Positions 37,062-45,703 of a stretch of DNA of 64,000 bases are shown here, in pieces; within the stretch, counting starts at the first letter, position 1, and every line of letters begins with the position of its first letter. Source of the stretch: JACDAN01 sp963802375 (GTDB taxonomy: Bacteria > Actinomycetota > Thermoleophilia > Gaiellales > Gaiellaceae); contig CAWDIJ010000010.1 of NCBI GenBank assembly GCA_963802375.1, positions 186,001 to 250,000 of the forward strand, read 5' to 3'. The notes beneath the pieces are model-generated. The model saw only the letters and a list, made by a program, of their open reading frames with translations, searched no databases and was not told the origin of the DNA. Position numbers and translations under genes: made by a program.

Positions 37062-38484
37062 GCGAGCGCAGCTCGAGCGCGTCGACCTGATCGTCGACGG
37101 CTGGTACGTCGTCACGATGAACCCGAGCCGCGCGACATCATCCACTACGGCGCGGTGGCCGTGCGCGACGGCGTGATCGTCGCCGTCGGCAAGGCCGCCG
37201 ACATCGGCACGCGATACGTGGCCGACGCGGACGATCGGCGGTGACCGGTTCGTCGTCACGCCCGGGATGGTCAACACGCACATCCACATCACCGGCGAGC
37301 CGCTGACCCGCGGCTACGTCCCCGACGACACGCCGTTCGAGGAGAACGTGTTCGTCTGGCTGTGCCCGCTCTACGCCGCGTACGACGCCGGACGACGAGC
37401 GGACTGTCGGCGCAGCTGGCCGCGGTCGAGATGCTGCGCATCGGGCACGACGACGTTCCTCGAGGCGGGCACGATCCGCTTCCTCGACGAGGTGGTCGAC
37501 GGCCTCGTCGAGGTCGGCATCCGCGGGCGGGTCGGGCCGCTGGGTGTGGGACCTCCCGCCCGAGCCCGACGTCTACCGCCAGACCACCGACGAGGCGATC
37601 GGCCACCTCGAGCGCCAGCTCGACCGACCATCGCGATCGCGTCGCCGACGGGCGGATCGGCGCATGGTCGACCGTCGTCGGCCACACGACGTGCTCCGAC
37701 CCGCTGTGGCGGGCGGCCCGCGAGCTGGCCGACGAGCACGGCGTCGGGATGAGCTTCCACATGTCGCCGGCGCAAGCTCGACCCCGACGGGTTCATCGCC
37801 GAGTTCGGCCAGCGGCCGATGGTCCACCTCGACGAGCTCGGCGTGCTCGCCGCACGACGTGGCGATGACCCACTGCGTGCACGTCGACGACCAGCGAGAT
37901 CGACGTCGATGGCGCGCCGACCGGTGTCAGCGTCGCGCATTGCCCGACGACCGCGCTGAAGGTGAGCTACGGCGTGACCCAGATCGGCAGGATGCCCGGA
38001 GATGGTGCAGCGCGGCATCAACGTGTCGATCGGCACCGACGGCAACAACGCCTCCAACTACTCCGACCTGATGCGCGCCACGTACCTCGTCGCCGGGCTG
38101 TTCAAGGACGCCCGCAGGGACCCGCAGATGTTCCCGGCCGAGAAGGCCGTACGAGATGGCGACGCTCGGCGGCGCGCGCACGATGCGGCTGCAGCGACCA
38201 GATCGGCTCGCTCGAGCCCGGCAAGCGGGCCGACGTCGTGCTGCACGACACCGACCGGCCCGAGTGGCGCCCGCTGCTCAACGTCGATCAACCAGCTCGT
38301 GTGGTCGGCCGACGGCCGCGGCGTGCACACCGTGCTGCGTCGACGGCCGCGTGGTCGTCGAGGACGGCCGCTGCACGACGATCGACGAGGCCAAGCTGTG
38401 GGCCGACGCCCAGCAGCGCGGCGAGGCGATCACCGATCCGCGTCCGGCCTCCCCGACAAGGCGAAGTGGCCGATCCGTGCCTGA
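37058..38484 (+). CDS. Amidohydrolase (SsnA/AtzB/TrzN-type, cytosine-deaminase-like), heavily frameshifted
   Basis: Metal-dependent hydrolase of about 465 residues when repaired. Metal ligands: VTPGMVNTHIHITGEPLTRG (H-x-H), MSFHMSPA, MTHCVHVDD (His pair) and INVSIGTDGNNASNYSDLM (Asp). N-terminal VDLIVDGWYVVTMNPSRDII is the small beta-domain, and SLEPGKRADVVLHDTDRPEW the closing one. The end is LPDKAKWPIRA at 38484, where the stop codon is also the first bases of the family B array. About ten one-base shifts (for example near 37110, 37220, 37395, 37445, 37540, 37635, 37775, 37850, 38135 and 38195). Probable chlorohydrolase/deaminase; substrate unknown. Confidence 0.82.
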
Positions 38485-39005
38485 TGCGGCCGGCGAAGGC
38501 GCTGGAGCGCCCGCCGTGCCGAACCGGGTCTTCGCCTCTGAACGACGTGGCCTGGTCCGTGCCTGATGCGGCCGGCGAAGGCGCTGGAGCGCCCGCCGTG
38601 CCGAACCGGTCTTCGCCTCTGAACGACGCGGGCCGGTGCCGGCTGATGCGGCCGGCGAAGGCGCTGGAGCGCCCGCCGTGCCGAACCGGGCTCGCCTCTG
38701 AACGACGCGGTCTGGCGCCTGATGCGGCCGCCGAAGGCGCTGGAGCGCCCGCCGTGCCGAACCGGGTCTTCGCCTCTGAATGACGCGGCCTGGTCCGACC
38801 TGATGCGGCCGCCGAAGGCCTGGAGCGCCGGCGTGCCGAACCGGGCCTTCGCCTCTGAACGACGCGGCCTGGTCCGGGCCTGATGCGGCCGGCGAGGGCG
38901 CTGGAGCGCCCGCCGTGCCGAACCGGGTCGCCAATGATGCGGCCGCCGAAGCGCCTGGAGGCGCCGGCGTGCCGAACCGGACCATCCAGCTCTGAACGAC
39001 GCGAC
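38482..39005. repeat. Repeat family B, seven-copy direct-repeat array
   Basis: Units start at 38482, 38564, 38644, 38720, 38801, 38881 and 38935 (spacing 82, 80, 76, 81, 80 and 54). Each contains TGATGCGGCC, most the palindrome GGCGCTGGAGCGCC, then GCCGTGCCGAACCGG and CTCTGAACGACGCGG. The last unit and the fifth carry altered palindromes (GCCTGGAGCGCC, GCGCCTGGAGGCGC). The segments between units are also similar to each other, so this is a tandem satellite and not a CRISPR array. The first unit supplies the amidohydrolase stop. Confidence 0.95.
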
Positions 39006-39073
39006 CTGGTGCCGGACGCACGAACTCTCGGCCATTCACGATGCGGTCGACGAGCCAGTGGGAGACTGCCCTC

Positions 39074-39505
39074 ATGTCCGTCACCGAGCGCCCACTGGAT
39101 CCCACACCGTGCGCCGCGCCCGACTCGGCCGCCGTCGCCGTCGCCGGCAGCAGCGGCGTGGCGGGGAGCGTGGCGGTGGCTGGGAGCGCCAGCGTCGCCG
39201 GCAGCGTTGCCGTCGCGGGTAGCGCGGCGGTGGCCGGAAGCGTCGCCGTGGTCGGCAGCGTCTCGACCGCCGGCAGCGTCGCCGTCGCCGGCAGCGCGGC
39301 GACAGCGGCCAGCGTCGGTGTGCTCGGCAGCATCCTCACGATCTTCGGGATCGGCATCCGCAACTGCGTGGCGACGGTTGCCTGCATCCGCTGCCGGCGC
39401 TGCATCGCGTGCGTGGGGTGCATCGACTGCAAGGACTGCATCGGGTGTGTCGGGTGTGTCGGCCTCCGCGGCGCGGTCGGTCAGCGCAATGTGCGAGCGG
39501 CGTAG
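39074..39505 (+). CDS. Ser/Val/Ala hexapeptide-repeat protein with Cys-every-third-residue C-terminus
   Basis: 143 residues. After a Pro-rich start (MSVTERPLDPTPCAAPDS) come about eleven hexads of the form S-V-A-V-A-G, then a short hydrophobic stretch GSILTIFGIGIRN, then six hexads in which Ser is replaced by Cys and a second Cys comes three residues later (CIRCRR, CIACVG, CIDCKD, CIGCVG), ending GLRGAVGQRNVRAA. Such strict six-residue periodicity predicts a left-handed beta-helix or similar solenoid with one face of stacked Ser that turns into stacked Cys. The Cys face could bind metal, form disulphides or hold a cofactor; this is inference. There is no signal peptide. ATG 39074 follows the family B array by about 70 bp. 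I do not know a characterised relative. Confidence 0.7.
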   Translation: MSVTERPLDPTPCAAPDSAAVAVAGSSGVAGSVAVAGSASVAGSVAVAGSAAVAGSVAVVGSVSTAGSVAVAGSAATAASVGVLGSILTIFGIGIRNCVATVACIRCRRCIACVGCIDCKDCIGCVGCVGLRGAVGQRNVRAA

Positions 39506-39509
39506 CGAG

Positions 39510-40456
39510 ATGGACGTCGATCCGCTCGATCCGCGAAGCGGAGCTCAACCATCGCGTCAGGCTCGACCGTCGTGGTCGGCGGTTCCTCCCGGTCGCCGAC
39601 TCGCGCTCGGGGGAACTGATCCTGCCCGCTCCGGATGAACCACCGGAGGCGGACGACGGCGGACTGCGGGTCGTCCTGTTCGCCAGCTGGGAGTTCGGAT
39701 ACCTGGCGATCGAAGCCACGAAGGCCTATGCCCGCCGGTTTCCCGGGCGCGCCCAGCTCGTGGGCTTGGCGACCGACGACCCGATGAACCCCGAGGCGCG
39801 GATCAGCCGCAAGAAGCGGGTGTGGCGACTTTTCGGTCGGGAGGAGATCGTCGCGATCGAGACGGCAGTTGTTGAAGGGGCACTCGTTGCCGGCTGCCCC
39901 GTCTTCACGGGGGAGATCAAGACCGACGGCTTCCGCGAGCTGCTCGACGACTGGCGGCCCGACGCGATCGTCAGCTGCGTGTTCGGCCAGATCATCGACC
40001 GAGCGATCATCGATCGGCCGCCGTACGGCATCTACAACTTCCATCCCTCCGATCTGGCCCACGGCATCGGTGCCGGGCCCACGCCAGCCGAGGGCCTCGC
40101 GGCACGTGGCCTGACGAGCATGCCCTGGACCATCCACCACGTGACAGAAGAGGTCGACGCCGGCGGCGTCGTCGCTGTCTCACCGTCGATCAACGTCGCC
40201 GACGCTGGCGGCAAGCTGCCGGCCGATCCCCTGGTCCTATACGACAAGCTGCTCGTTCCAGTCGGCTGCCTGGTCGCCTGTCTCATCGACGCGCTCTGGG
40301 AGCGCTTCGCGAGTACAGCCGGGGCAGCTCGATCACCTGGACGTCGAGGCCGCGCTACCGGAGTCGGTCAAGCAACAGCTCGATGCGCCGATCAGCACCA
40401 ATGCCCACACGACCGTGCTTCCGACATTCGACGTGACGTTCCTCGAAACGTTCTGA
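39510..40456 (+). CDS. Formyltransferase-fold protein (methionyl-tRNA formyltransferase-like), frameshifted at both ends
   Basis: About 315 residues. The core reads LRVVLFASWEFGYLAIEATK and AQLVGLATDDPMNPEARISR, with the formyl-transferase signature IYNFHPSDLAHGIGAGPTPA, where Asn-His-Pro-Ser resembles the catalytic N-x-H...D arrangement. The Asp loop is WTIHHVTEEVDAGGVVAVSP, also typical. A shift near 40325 restores QLDHLDVEAALPESVKQQLD to the stop at 40454-40456. ATG 39510 is in another frame from the core, so a shift is needed near 39540; the true start is uncertain. True Fmt has a C-terminal tRNA-binding domain which is lacking here, so it more likely formylates a sugar nucleotide or small amine. 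Confidence 0.7.
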
Positions 40457-40482
40457 GACGACGATCGGCCATGCTGTGATCC

Positions 40483-40936
40483 ATGGTCGCTTGGAAGGAC
40501 GTGGTGAGCGAGGAGCCGGCATTCGCCGCGAAGGTGCGGGCGCTGTTCGACGCCCACAAGCACAAGACGATCGCGACGCTTCGCTCCGACGGCTCGCCGC
40601 GGATCTCCGGCATCGAGGCGGAGTTCACTGACGATGAGCTCACGTTCGGCTCGATGACCGGATCGCGCAAGGGAGCCGATCTGGCGCGCGACCCTCGATT
40701 CGCGCTGCACAGCCCCTCGGTCGATCCTCCGGAAGCGGACCCGGCGGGTTGGGTCGGCGAGGCCAAGATCGCCGGGCGCGCCCTGCTCGTCGGTGACCTC
40801 GAGGATCCAGGCGGTCAGCTCTTTCGAGCCGACGTGGACGAGGTGGTGCTCGACGAGCCTGAATGAAGCGGGCGACCGCCTGCGGGTCGAGACGTGGCGC
40901 CCTGGTGGTCCGGTCCGCCGCATCGAACGCGAGTGA
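40483..40936 (+). CDS. Pyridoxamine 5'-phosphate oxidase-like FMN/F420-binding protein, frameshifted near the end
   Basis: About 150 residues. KHKTIATLRSDGSPRISGIE is the usual flavin-fold first hairpin, GSMTGSRKGADLARDPRFAL the phosphate-binding part. After a shift near 40845 the end reads AGDRLRVETWRPGGPVRRIE. Such split-barrel proteins bind FMN or F420; actinobacterial ones are often F420-dependent reductases. Nothing in the sequence decides between them. Ends 10 bp before the convergent MaoC gene. Confidence 0.75.
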
Positions 40937-40945
40937 GAGGGCTCG

Positions 40946-41427
40946 CTAGCCGTAGACGACCCGTGTCACCCATTCGGCGACGAGAGCCGGCTTCTCCACA
41001 CCGTCGATCTCGACGGTGTAATTGCGAGTGACCTCGAGAGAGTTGCCCTTGAGCTCGACGTTGGCGGTGACGCCGCGGGCGCGGATCCTGGAGCCGACCG
41101 TGACCGGATTGACGAAGCGCACCTTGTTGAACCCGTAGTTGATGCCCATCAGCATCCCCTCGAACCGCAGCGGATCAGGGGTCGTCGCGCTGGCCCCGGC
41201 GGACAGGTGCGTCAGCATCGACAACGTCAGGAATCCATGGGCGATCGTCCACCGAACGGAGTGTCCTTCGCCCGCTCGGGATCGACGTGGATGAACTGAT
41301 GGTCCTGGGTGACGTCGGCGAACTGGTTGATCCGGTCCTGGGTCACCTCGAACCACTCGCCGACGCCCTCGTCCGTGCCGACGTCGGACTTGAACAACTC
41401 GAACGCTCTCTCAGCAGCCTCGCTCAT
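40946..41427 (-). CDS. MaoC family dehydratase ((R)-specific enoyl-CoA hydratase-like), one frameshift
   Basis: About 160 residues, hot-dog fold. EWFEVTQDRINQFADVTQD and HQFIHVDPERAKDTPFGG bring the hydratase-2 motif; after a shift near 41238, TIAHGFLTLSMLTHLSAGA completes it (Asp, His and Ser/Gly of the catalytic loop). VRFVNPVTVGSRIRARGV follows. It hydrates enoyl-CoA esters in fatty-acid or PHA-like metabolism, possibly with the crotonase at 2227-3078. ATG 41427. Confidence 0.86.
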
Positions 41428-41459
41428 GACGCGGACCTTAGGTCCGCGAGCGGTCCGCC

Positions 41460-42104
41460 TCAGCTCCCGGACGGGCGCTGCACGTCCTCCCCGCCGGCGG
41501 CCATGTTCCCGTAGGTCGGCTCACCGGCCTTGTCGTACCTGAGCTGGACGGCGCCGCTGGGGTAGCTGACCGACTCGGCGAGGCGCAGCGCCGTCGGCAC
41601 CGTTCCACCACCGAAGACCTGCTTGCCGGTGCCGAGGAGCAGCGGGTACACCCAGAGGTTCAGTCGGTCGACGAGGCCCGACTGAAGCAGTGACTGCACG
41701 AGGTCCAGGCTGCCGATCACGTGGATCTCCTCGTGGCGGTCCTTCAGGCCCGTGATGGTCTCGGTCAGGTCGCCGGCGAGCAGTGTCGAACCGTGCCAGG
41801 CCAGGGGCTCGCTCAGCGTGCGGCTGGCGACGTACTTCGGCACTGCGTTGAGCAACGCGGTGAACGGCTCCTCCTGGGGAGCGTGGGGCCAGTAGTCGGC
41901 GAAGATCTCGTAGGTCTTGCGGCCGAGCAGCAGGGCATCCATATGGCTCGCCTGCTCGAACATGGCGTCGCCGGAGGACTGGTCGAGGAGCGGCGCCTGC
42001 CATCCACCGTGTGTGAAGCCGCGGTCGCGGTCCTCGTCGGGCGCGCCAGGTGCCTGTGCCACGCCGTCCAGCGTCATGAACTCCGTCACGATGACCTTGC
42101 CCAC
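41460..42104 (-). CDS. Dihydrofolate reductase family protein (RibD C-terminal domain)
   Basis: 214 residues from GTG 42104, preceded by AGGAAAGG. GKVIVTEFMTLDGVAQAPGA opens it; DALLLGRKTYEIFADYWPHA, EEIHVIGSLDLVQSLLQSGL and VDRLNLWVYPLLLGTGKQVF are the family landmarks. It is a paralogue, with low identity, of the gene at 25257-25859. Intact. It is the last complete gene before the suspected junction at 42.25 kb. Confidence 0.88.
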   Translation of the reverse strand: MGKVIVTEFMTLDGVAQAPGAPDEDRDRGFTHGGWQAPLLDQSSGDAMFEQASHMDALLLGRKTYEIFADYWPHAPQEEPFTALLNAVPKYVASRTLSEPLAWHGSTLLAGDLTETITGLKDRHEEIHVIGSLDLVQSLLQSGLVDRLNLWVYPLLLGTGKQVFGGGTVPTALRLAESVSYPSGAVQLRYDKAGEPTYGNMAAGGEDVQRPSGS

Positions 42105-42290
42105 GAGTCAACCTTTCCTGGGTCGATCCGTCGCGGTGCCGTGCAGCGCGCGTCGATCTCGGCCATCTGCAGCTCGTGGCGCGGCGTACGCCCCTGGATC
42201 CGTGTACCCACGGTCGTGGCGCCACGCCGACTCGGTGACAACCAGTAGCACATAGCTGAAGACGGCGCTCGTTACGACGCTGGAGTTCGA
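42105..42290. other. Suspected junction region between two genomic backgrounds
   Basis: 186 bp upstream of the DHFR-like gene running into the cut pgk. In the pgk frame there is a TAG at 42253-42255, and recognisable pgk protein begins near 42286. No gene, tRNA, integrase or recognisable repeat is seen here. The exact crossover cannot be placed better than roughly 42,200-42,290. Confidence 0.6.
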
Positions 42291-42696
42291 GGTCGTGCTG
42301 CCGGTCGACGTCGTCGCGGCGTCTGCGTTCGAGGCCGACGCCGAGACGCAGGTCGTTCACTACGACTCGCTGCCCGAGGGCTGGCTCGGTCTCGACATCG
42401 GGCCAGAGACGCAACGGCTCTTCGCCGAGCACATCTCCCCTGCGAAGACGGTGTTCTGGAACGGCCCGATGGGCGTTTTCGAGTGGCCGCGCTTTGCGGA
42501 GGGAACGAAGGCGGTCGCCGAGGCCGTGGCTGCCGTGGACGGCTTCACGGTGGTCGGCGGCGCTGACTCCGTCCGGGCGATCACCGGGCTCGGGCTCGAG
42601 GATCGGGTGTCGTGGGTCTCGACCGGCGGCGGGGCGGCGCTGGAGTTCCTCGAGGGCAAGGAGCTGCCCGGCGTCGCCGCGATCCCAGCGGCGTGA
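42256..42696 (+). pseudogene. pgk: Phosphoglycerate kinase, C-terminal fragment only
   Basis: Only the last 145 or so residues are present: VVLPVDVVAASAFEADAETQ, LPEGWLGLDIGPETQRLF, KTVFWNGPMGVFEWPRFAEG, GFTVVGGADSVRAITGLGL and VSTGGGAALEFLEGKELPG. This is the nucleotide-binding C-terminal domain of a normal PGK, with no decay. The N-terminal domain and the gapA gene that commonly precedes pgk are missing; the in-frame stop at 42253 closes the frame. Downstream tpiA and gpmI are in the usual order. As it stands it cannot encode active PGK. Confidence 0.9.
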
Positions 42697-42711
42697 GCGG
42701 GGCGCGGTTCG

Positions 42712-42728
42712 CGAGGGACTGTCCCTCG
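42712..42728. repeat. REP-like palindrome after pgk
   Basis: CGAGGGACTGTCCCTCG, 8-bp arms around one base, 16 bp after the pgk stop in the pgk-tpiA gap (42697-42912). GGGACTGTCCC palindromes are common REP-type sequences in bacteria; it may also act as a weak terminator. The remaining 180 bp of the gap show no gene. Confidence 0.45.
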
Positions 42729-42912
42729 GACCCGGCTGGCGGGGACACGGAGTTCGTGCTGAGTGCGTGACGATCTGGCTGCGGAGCGGTGGGGCCTACT
42801 GCCGGGAGGCATGCTCGTGGTCTCAGTGCCGGCGGAAGGCTGTCCGGAACGGACGACCCACCCGGTCGGTCGTCCCTGCACCCGTTCGGGCGCGGCGTCG
42901 TAGGATCCGGCC

Positions 42913-43635
42913 GTGCTCATCGCCGGCAACTGGAAGATGTTCAAGACCCCGTCGGAGGCCGCCGACTTCTGCGCCGAGCTGCGCGACCGCGAATCTGAGC
43001 TCGAAGGAGCAGACGTGGTCGTCTGCCCGCCGTATACGTCGCTCCACCACGCGGTGTCAGTCCTGGCCGGTACGTCGATCGCCGTCTTCGCGCAGAGCGT
43101 CCACTGGGCGAGCGAGGGGCCGTACACCGGTGAGGTCTCTCCGGCGATGCTCGCCGAGCTCGGAGTGACCGGGGCGATCGTGGCGCACTCGGAGCGGCGC
43201 CAGCTCTTCGCCGAGACGGACGAAACGGCCGCGCTTCGAGTCGAAGGCGCGCTCGACGGGGGGCTGAGCGTGATCGCCTGCGTCGGCGAGACTGAGGGCG
43301 AGCGCGAGGCGGGGGAAACCGATGCGGTTCTGCGCCGCCAGGTGGAGGTGCTCCGCGTCGTCGTCGGCGAGGACCACCTCGACCGGCTCGCCCTCGCCTA
43401 CGAGCCGGTCTGGGCGATCGGCACCGGCCGCACGGCAACGCCGGAACAGGCCGAGGAGGCGCACGCCCTGATCAAGGGCATCATGAATGTGCCCGTGCTC
43501 TACGGCGGCTCGGTCAAGCCCGACAACGCCGATGAGCTGCTGCGCCAGTCCAACGTTGACGGCGCGCTCGTCGGCGGCGCGTCGCTCGAGCTCGACTCGT
43601 TCATCTCGATTTGCCGATCCGCCGCGACTTCGTAG
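42913..43635 (+). CDS. tpiA: Triose-phosphate isomerase
   Basis: Interconverts dihydroxyacetone phosphate and glyceraldehyde 3-phosphate. 240 residues from GTG 42913. Catalytic Lys in LIAGNWKMFKT, His in IVAHSERRQLFAE, Glu in LAYEPVWAIGTGRTA (followed by the mobile loop 6), phosphate loop VLYGGSVKPDNADELL and GALVGGASLELDSF. The segment between AEEAHALIKG and VLYGGS is about nine residues shorter than in the E. coli enzyme, so helix 7 is abbreviated. It overlaps gpmI by about 25 nt. Confidence 0.95.
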   Translation: MLIAGNWKMFKTPSEAADFCAELRDRESELEGADVVVCPPYTSLHHAVSVLAGTSIAVFAQSVHWASEGPYTGEVSPAMLAELGVTGAIVAHSERRQLFAETDETAALRVEGALDGGLSVIACVGETEGEREAGETDAVLRRQVEVLRVVVGEDHLDRLALAYEPVWAIGTGRTATPEQAEEAHALIKGIMNVPVLYGGSVKPDNADELLRQSNVDGALVGGASLELDSFISICRSAATS

Positions 43636-45080
43636 CGCTGGTCATCCTCGACGGGTGGGGCTGTGCGCCGCCAGCGCCCGGCAACGCGGTCGAGCTGGCG
43701 GACACGCCGGTCTTCGACCGCCTCTGGGCCGAATACCCGCACTCGCGCCTGAAAGCCTCGGGCGAGGCGGTGGGCCTCCCGCCCGGACAGATGGGCAACT
43801 CGGAGGTCGGTCACCTGACGATCGGATCGGGCCGGGTGCTCTTTCAGGACCTGATGCGGGTCAACGTCGCAATCGAAAGCGGCGAGCTGTTCGAGAATCC
43901 GGTGCTCGTTGAGGCTTTCGAGCGCGCGAAGGCCCGCGGCGCGAACGTCCACCTGCTCGGGCTGGTCTCCTACGGCGGCGTCCACTCGCACATCGATCAT
44001 CTGCGAGCACTCCTCGAGCTCGCACGCCGGCAGGGCATGGAGGACCGCACGTGGATCCATGCCTTCACCGACGGCCGCGACGTCTCGCCAACGTCGTCCG
44101 TCGCAGACCTGGCCGAGCTCCCGGCCGACCGGATCGCAACCGTCGCCGGCCGCTACTACGCAATGGACCGCGACGGGCGCTGGGATCGCACCGAGCGCGC
44201 ACTTGCGGCACTGATTCGTGGCGAAGGCGTTCAGGGGTCAGACCCCGTCGCGGAAGTGCAACGCAGCTACGACGCAGGTGTCACGGACGAGTTCATCGAG
44301 CCGGTCGTGCTCGCGGGCCGGCCCCGAATCGCAGCCGGAGATGTGTCGATCGTGTTCAACTTCCGCCCCGACCGCGCGAGGCAGTTGACGCAGAAGCTTC
44401 TGGCCTCAGGATTCGACGTGGTAACGATGACGCGCTACCGCGACGACTTCGAGTGCCCGGTCGTCTTCGGTGTGCAGGAGGTCGAGAACACGCTCGCCGA
44501 GGTGCTCGCCGAGAAGGGCCTCCGCCAGCTCCACGTCGCCGAGACGGAGAAGTACGCACATGTCACGTACTTCTTCAACGGCGGCAGGGAAAAGGAGTGG
44601 CCGGGCGAGGTGCGCATCCTCGTGCCGTCACCCCGCGACGTTCCAAGCTACGACCGCAAGCCGGAGATGTCGGCACCGGAGGTCACGGACCGCTTCGTGG
44701 ATGCGGTCAAGTCCGACGCCTTCGCCTTCGTCGTCCTCAACTTCGCGAACCCGGACATGGTCGGCCACACCGGCTCGATCCCGGCGGCGATCAAGGCAGT
44801 GGAAACGGTCGACGGCTGCCTGGGACGCGTCGTGGAGGCGGTGCACGAGCGGGGTGGCGTCTGCCTCGTCACGGCCGATCACGGCAACGCGGAGCAGATG
44901 CTCCAGCCGGATGGGAGCCCTCACACTGCTCACACGACGAACCTCGTGCCGCTTGTGCTGACCGACACGAACGCTTCTCTATCCGACGGAGAACTGGCAG
45001 ACTTGGCTCCTGCGGCCCTCGCGCTCCTCGAGCTCGATAAGCCTTTACAGATGACTGGCAAAAACTTGATATCGGGTTAG
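43611..45080 (+). CDS. gpmI: 2,3-bisphosphoglycerate-independent phosphoglycerate mutase
   Basis: 489 residues; TTG 43611 lies inside the end of tpiA. ALVILDGWGCAPPAPGNAVE gives the first metal Asp, GQMGNSEVGHLTIGSGRV the phosphoserine nucleophile, FTDGRDVSPTSS and FNFRPDRARQL the substrate contacts, and NPDMVGHTGS with VTADHGNAEQM the remaining Mn ligands. Interconverts 3- and 2-phosphoglycerate. A GGGGTCAGACCCC palindrome (44234-44246) lies inside the coding region at residues GSDP without harming the frame. Intact. Confidence 0.95.
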   Translation: MPIRRDFVALVILDGWGCAPPAPGNAVELADTPVFDRLWAEYPHSRLKASGEAVGLPPGQMGNSEVGHLTIGSGRVLFQDLMRVNVAIESGELFENPVLVEAFERAKARGANVHLLGLVSYGGVHSHIDHLRALLELARRQGMEDRTWIHAFTDGRDVSPTSSVADLAELPADRIATVAGRYYAMDRDGRWDRTERALAALIRGEGVQGSDPVAEVQRSYDAGVTDEFIEPVVLAGRPRIAAGDVSIVFNFRPDRARQLTQKLLASGFDVVTMTRYRDDFECPVVFGVQEVENTLAEVLAEKGLRQLHVAETEKYAHVTYFFNGGREKEWPGEVRILVPSPRDVPSYDRKPEMSAPEVTDRFVDAVKSDAFAFVVLNFANPDMVGHTGSIPAAIKAVETVDGCLGRVVEAVHERGGVCLVTADHGNAEQMLQPDGSPHTAHTTNLVPLVLTDTNASLSDGELADLAPAALALLELDKPLQMTGKNLISG

Positions 45081-45098
45081 CGAGTACCCGTCTATACT
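45066..45098 (+). promoter_or_regulatory. Possible promoter of the sigma-factor gene (leaderless)
   Basis: TATACT at 45093-45098 is a good -10 hexamer in an unusually AT-rich patch following gpmI; TTGATA at 45066 is a possible -35 but its 21-bp spacing is long. A start point about 7 bp after the -10 would fall on or next to the TTG start at 45107, giving a leaderless mRNA. Confidence 0.45.
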
Positions 45099-45106
45099 CC
45101 AGCGAC

Positions 45107-45703
45107 TTGGCGCTCCCCCAGCCAGATTTCGGTGTACTGAAGAAGGCCCAACGCGGCGACGAACGGGCGTTCAGCCTGATCGTCCGGGCCTACGAGACGC
45201 CCGTTTACAACTACGTGCTGCGTCTCGTCGGCGACCGTGCGTTGGCCGAGGACCTCACGCAGGAGGTCTTCCTCCGCGTGTACCAGGGCCTGCCGAAGTT
45301 CTCGCTCCGGTGCCGGTTCACGACCTGGCTCTTCCAGGTGACGAAGAACCGCGTGCTGGACGAGCTCCGTGCGGTGGAGAGACGCCCGCGCGCAATCGTC
45401 TGCCTCGATGACATCCCGCCGCTCGAGGTGCTGGACGCGCCTGTCGAGCAGGTCGAGGCGATGGACGCAGTGTGGCGCGCCGTCAACGATCTCACGGTCG
45501 ACCTGAAGATGGCGCTGCTGCTCCGGGACGTGGTCGGCCTCTCGTACACGGAGATTGCCGACTCCCTCGAGATCACGCTCGCGACCGTCAAGTGGCGGAT
45601 CTACAAGGCCCGCGAGGAAGTGCAGCTGTCGCTGGCCCGTGAGGGCATCACCTTCGGCGAGCCCGAGAGGGCTCCTGAAGTCCTCGAAGCGCCGCTCGCT
45701 TAG
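45107..45703 (+). CDS. ECF-type sigma-70 family RNA polymerase sigma factor
   Basis: 198 residues from TTG 45107. Region 2: AFSLIVRAYETPVYNYVLRL, AEDLTQEVFLRVYQGLPKF and TTWLFQVTKNRVLDELR; region 4: LLLRDVVGLSYTEIADSLEI and ATVKWRIYKAREEVQLSLAR, the helix-turn-helix for -35 recognition. A short tail follows. No anti-sigma factor is adjacent; the gene converges with a Ser/Thr kinase gene and the two overlap by 4 nt. A promoter of its own seems to lie at 45066-45098. Confidence 0.9.
   Translation: MALPQPDFGVLKKAQRGDERAFSLIVRAYETPVYNYVLRLVGDRALAEDLTQEVFLRVYQGLPKFSLRCRFTTWLFQVTKNRVLDELRAVERRPRAIVCLDDIPPLEVLDAPVEQVEAMDAVWRAVNDLTVDLKMALLLRDVVGLSYTEIADSLEITLATVKWRIYKAREEVQLSLAREGITFGEPERAPEVLEAPLA

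Noticed and set aside
38482..39005. CRISPR array
   Set aside because: The units are about 80 bp, contain internal palindromes, vary in length, and the segments between them are alike rather than unique; no cas genes are near.
37962..39441. Plus- and minus-strand Arg/Ala/Pro-rich frames over the family B array
   Set aside because: They are repeat-derived and overlap the end of the amidohydrolase; no protein-like pattern beyond the repeat period.
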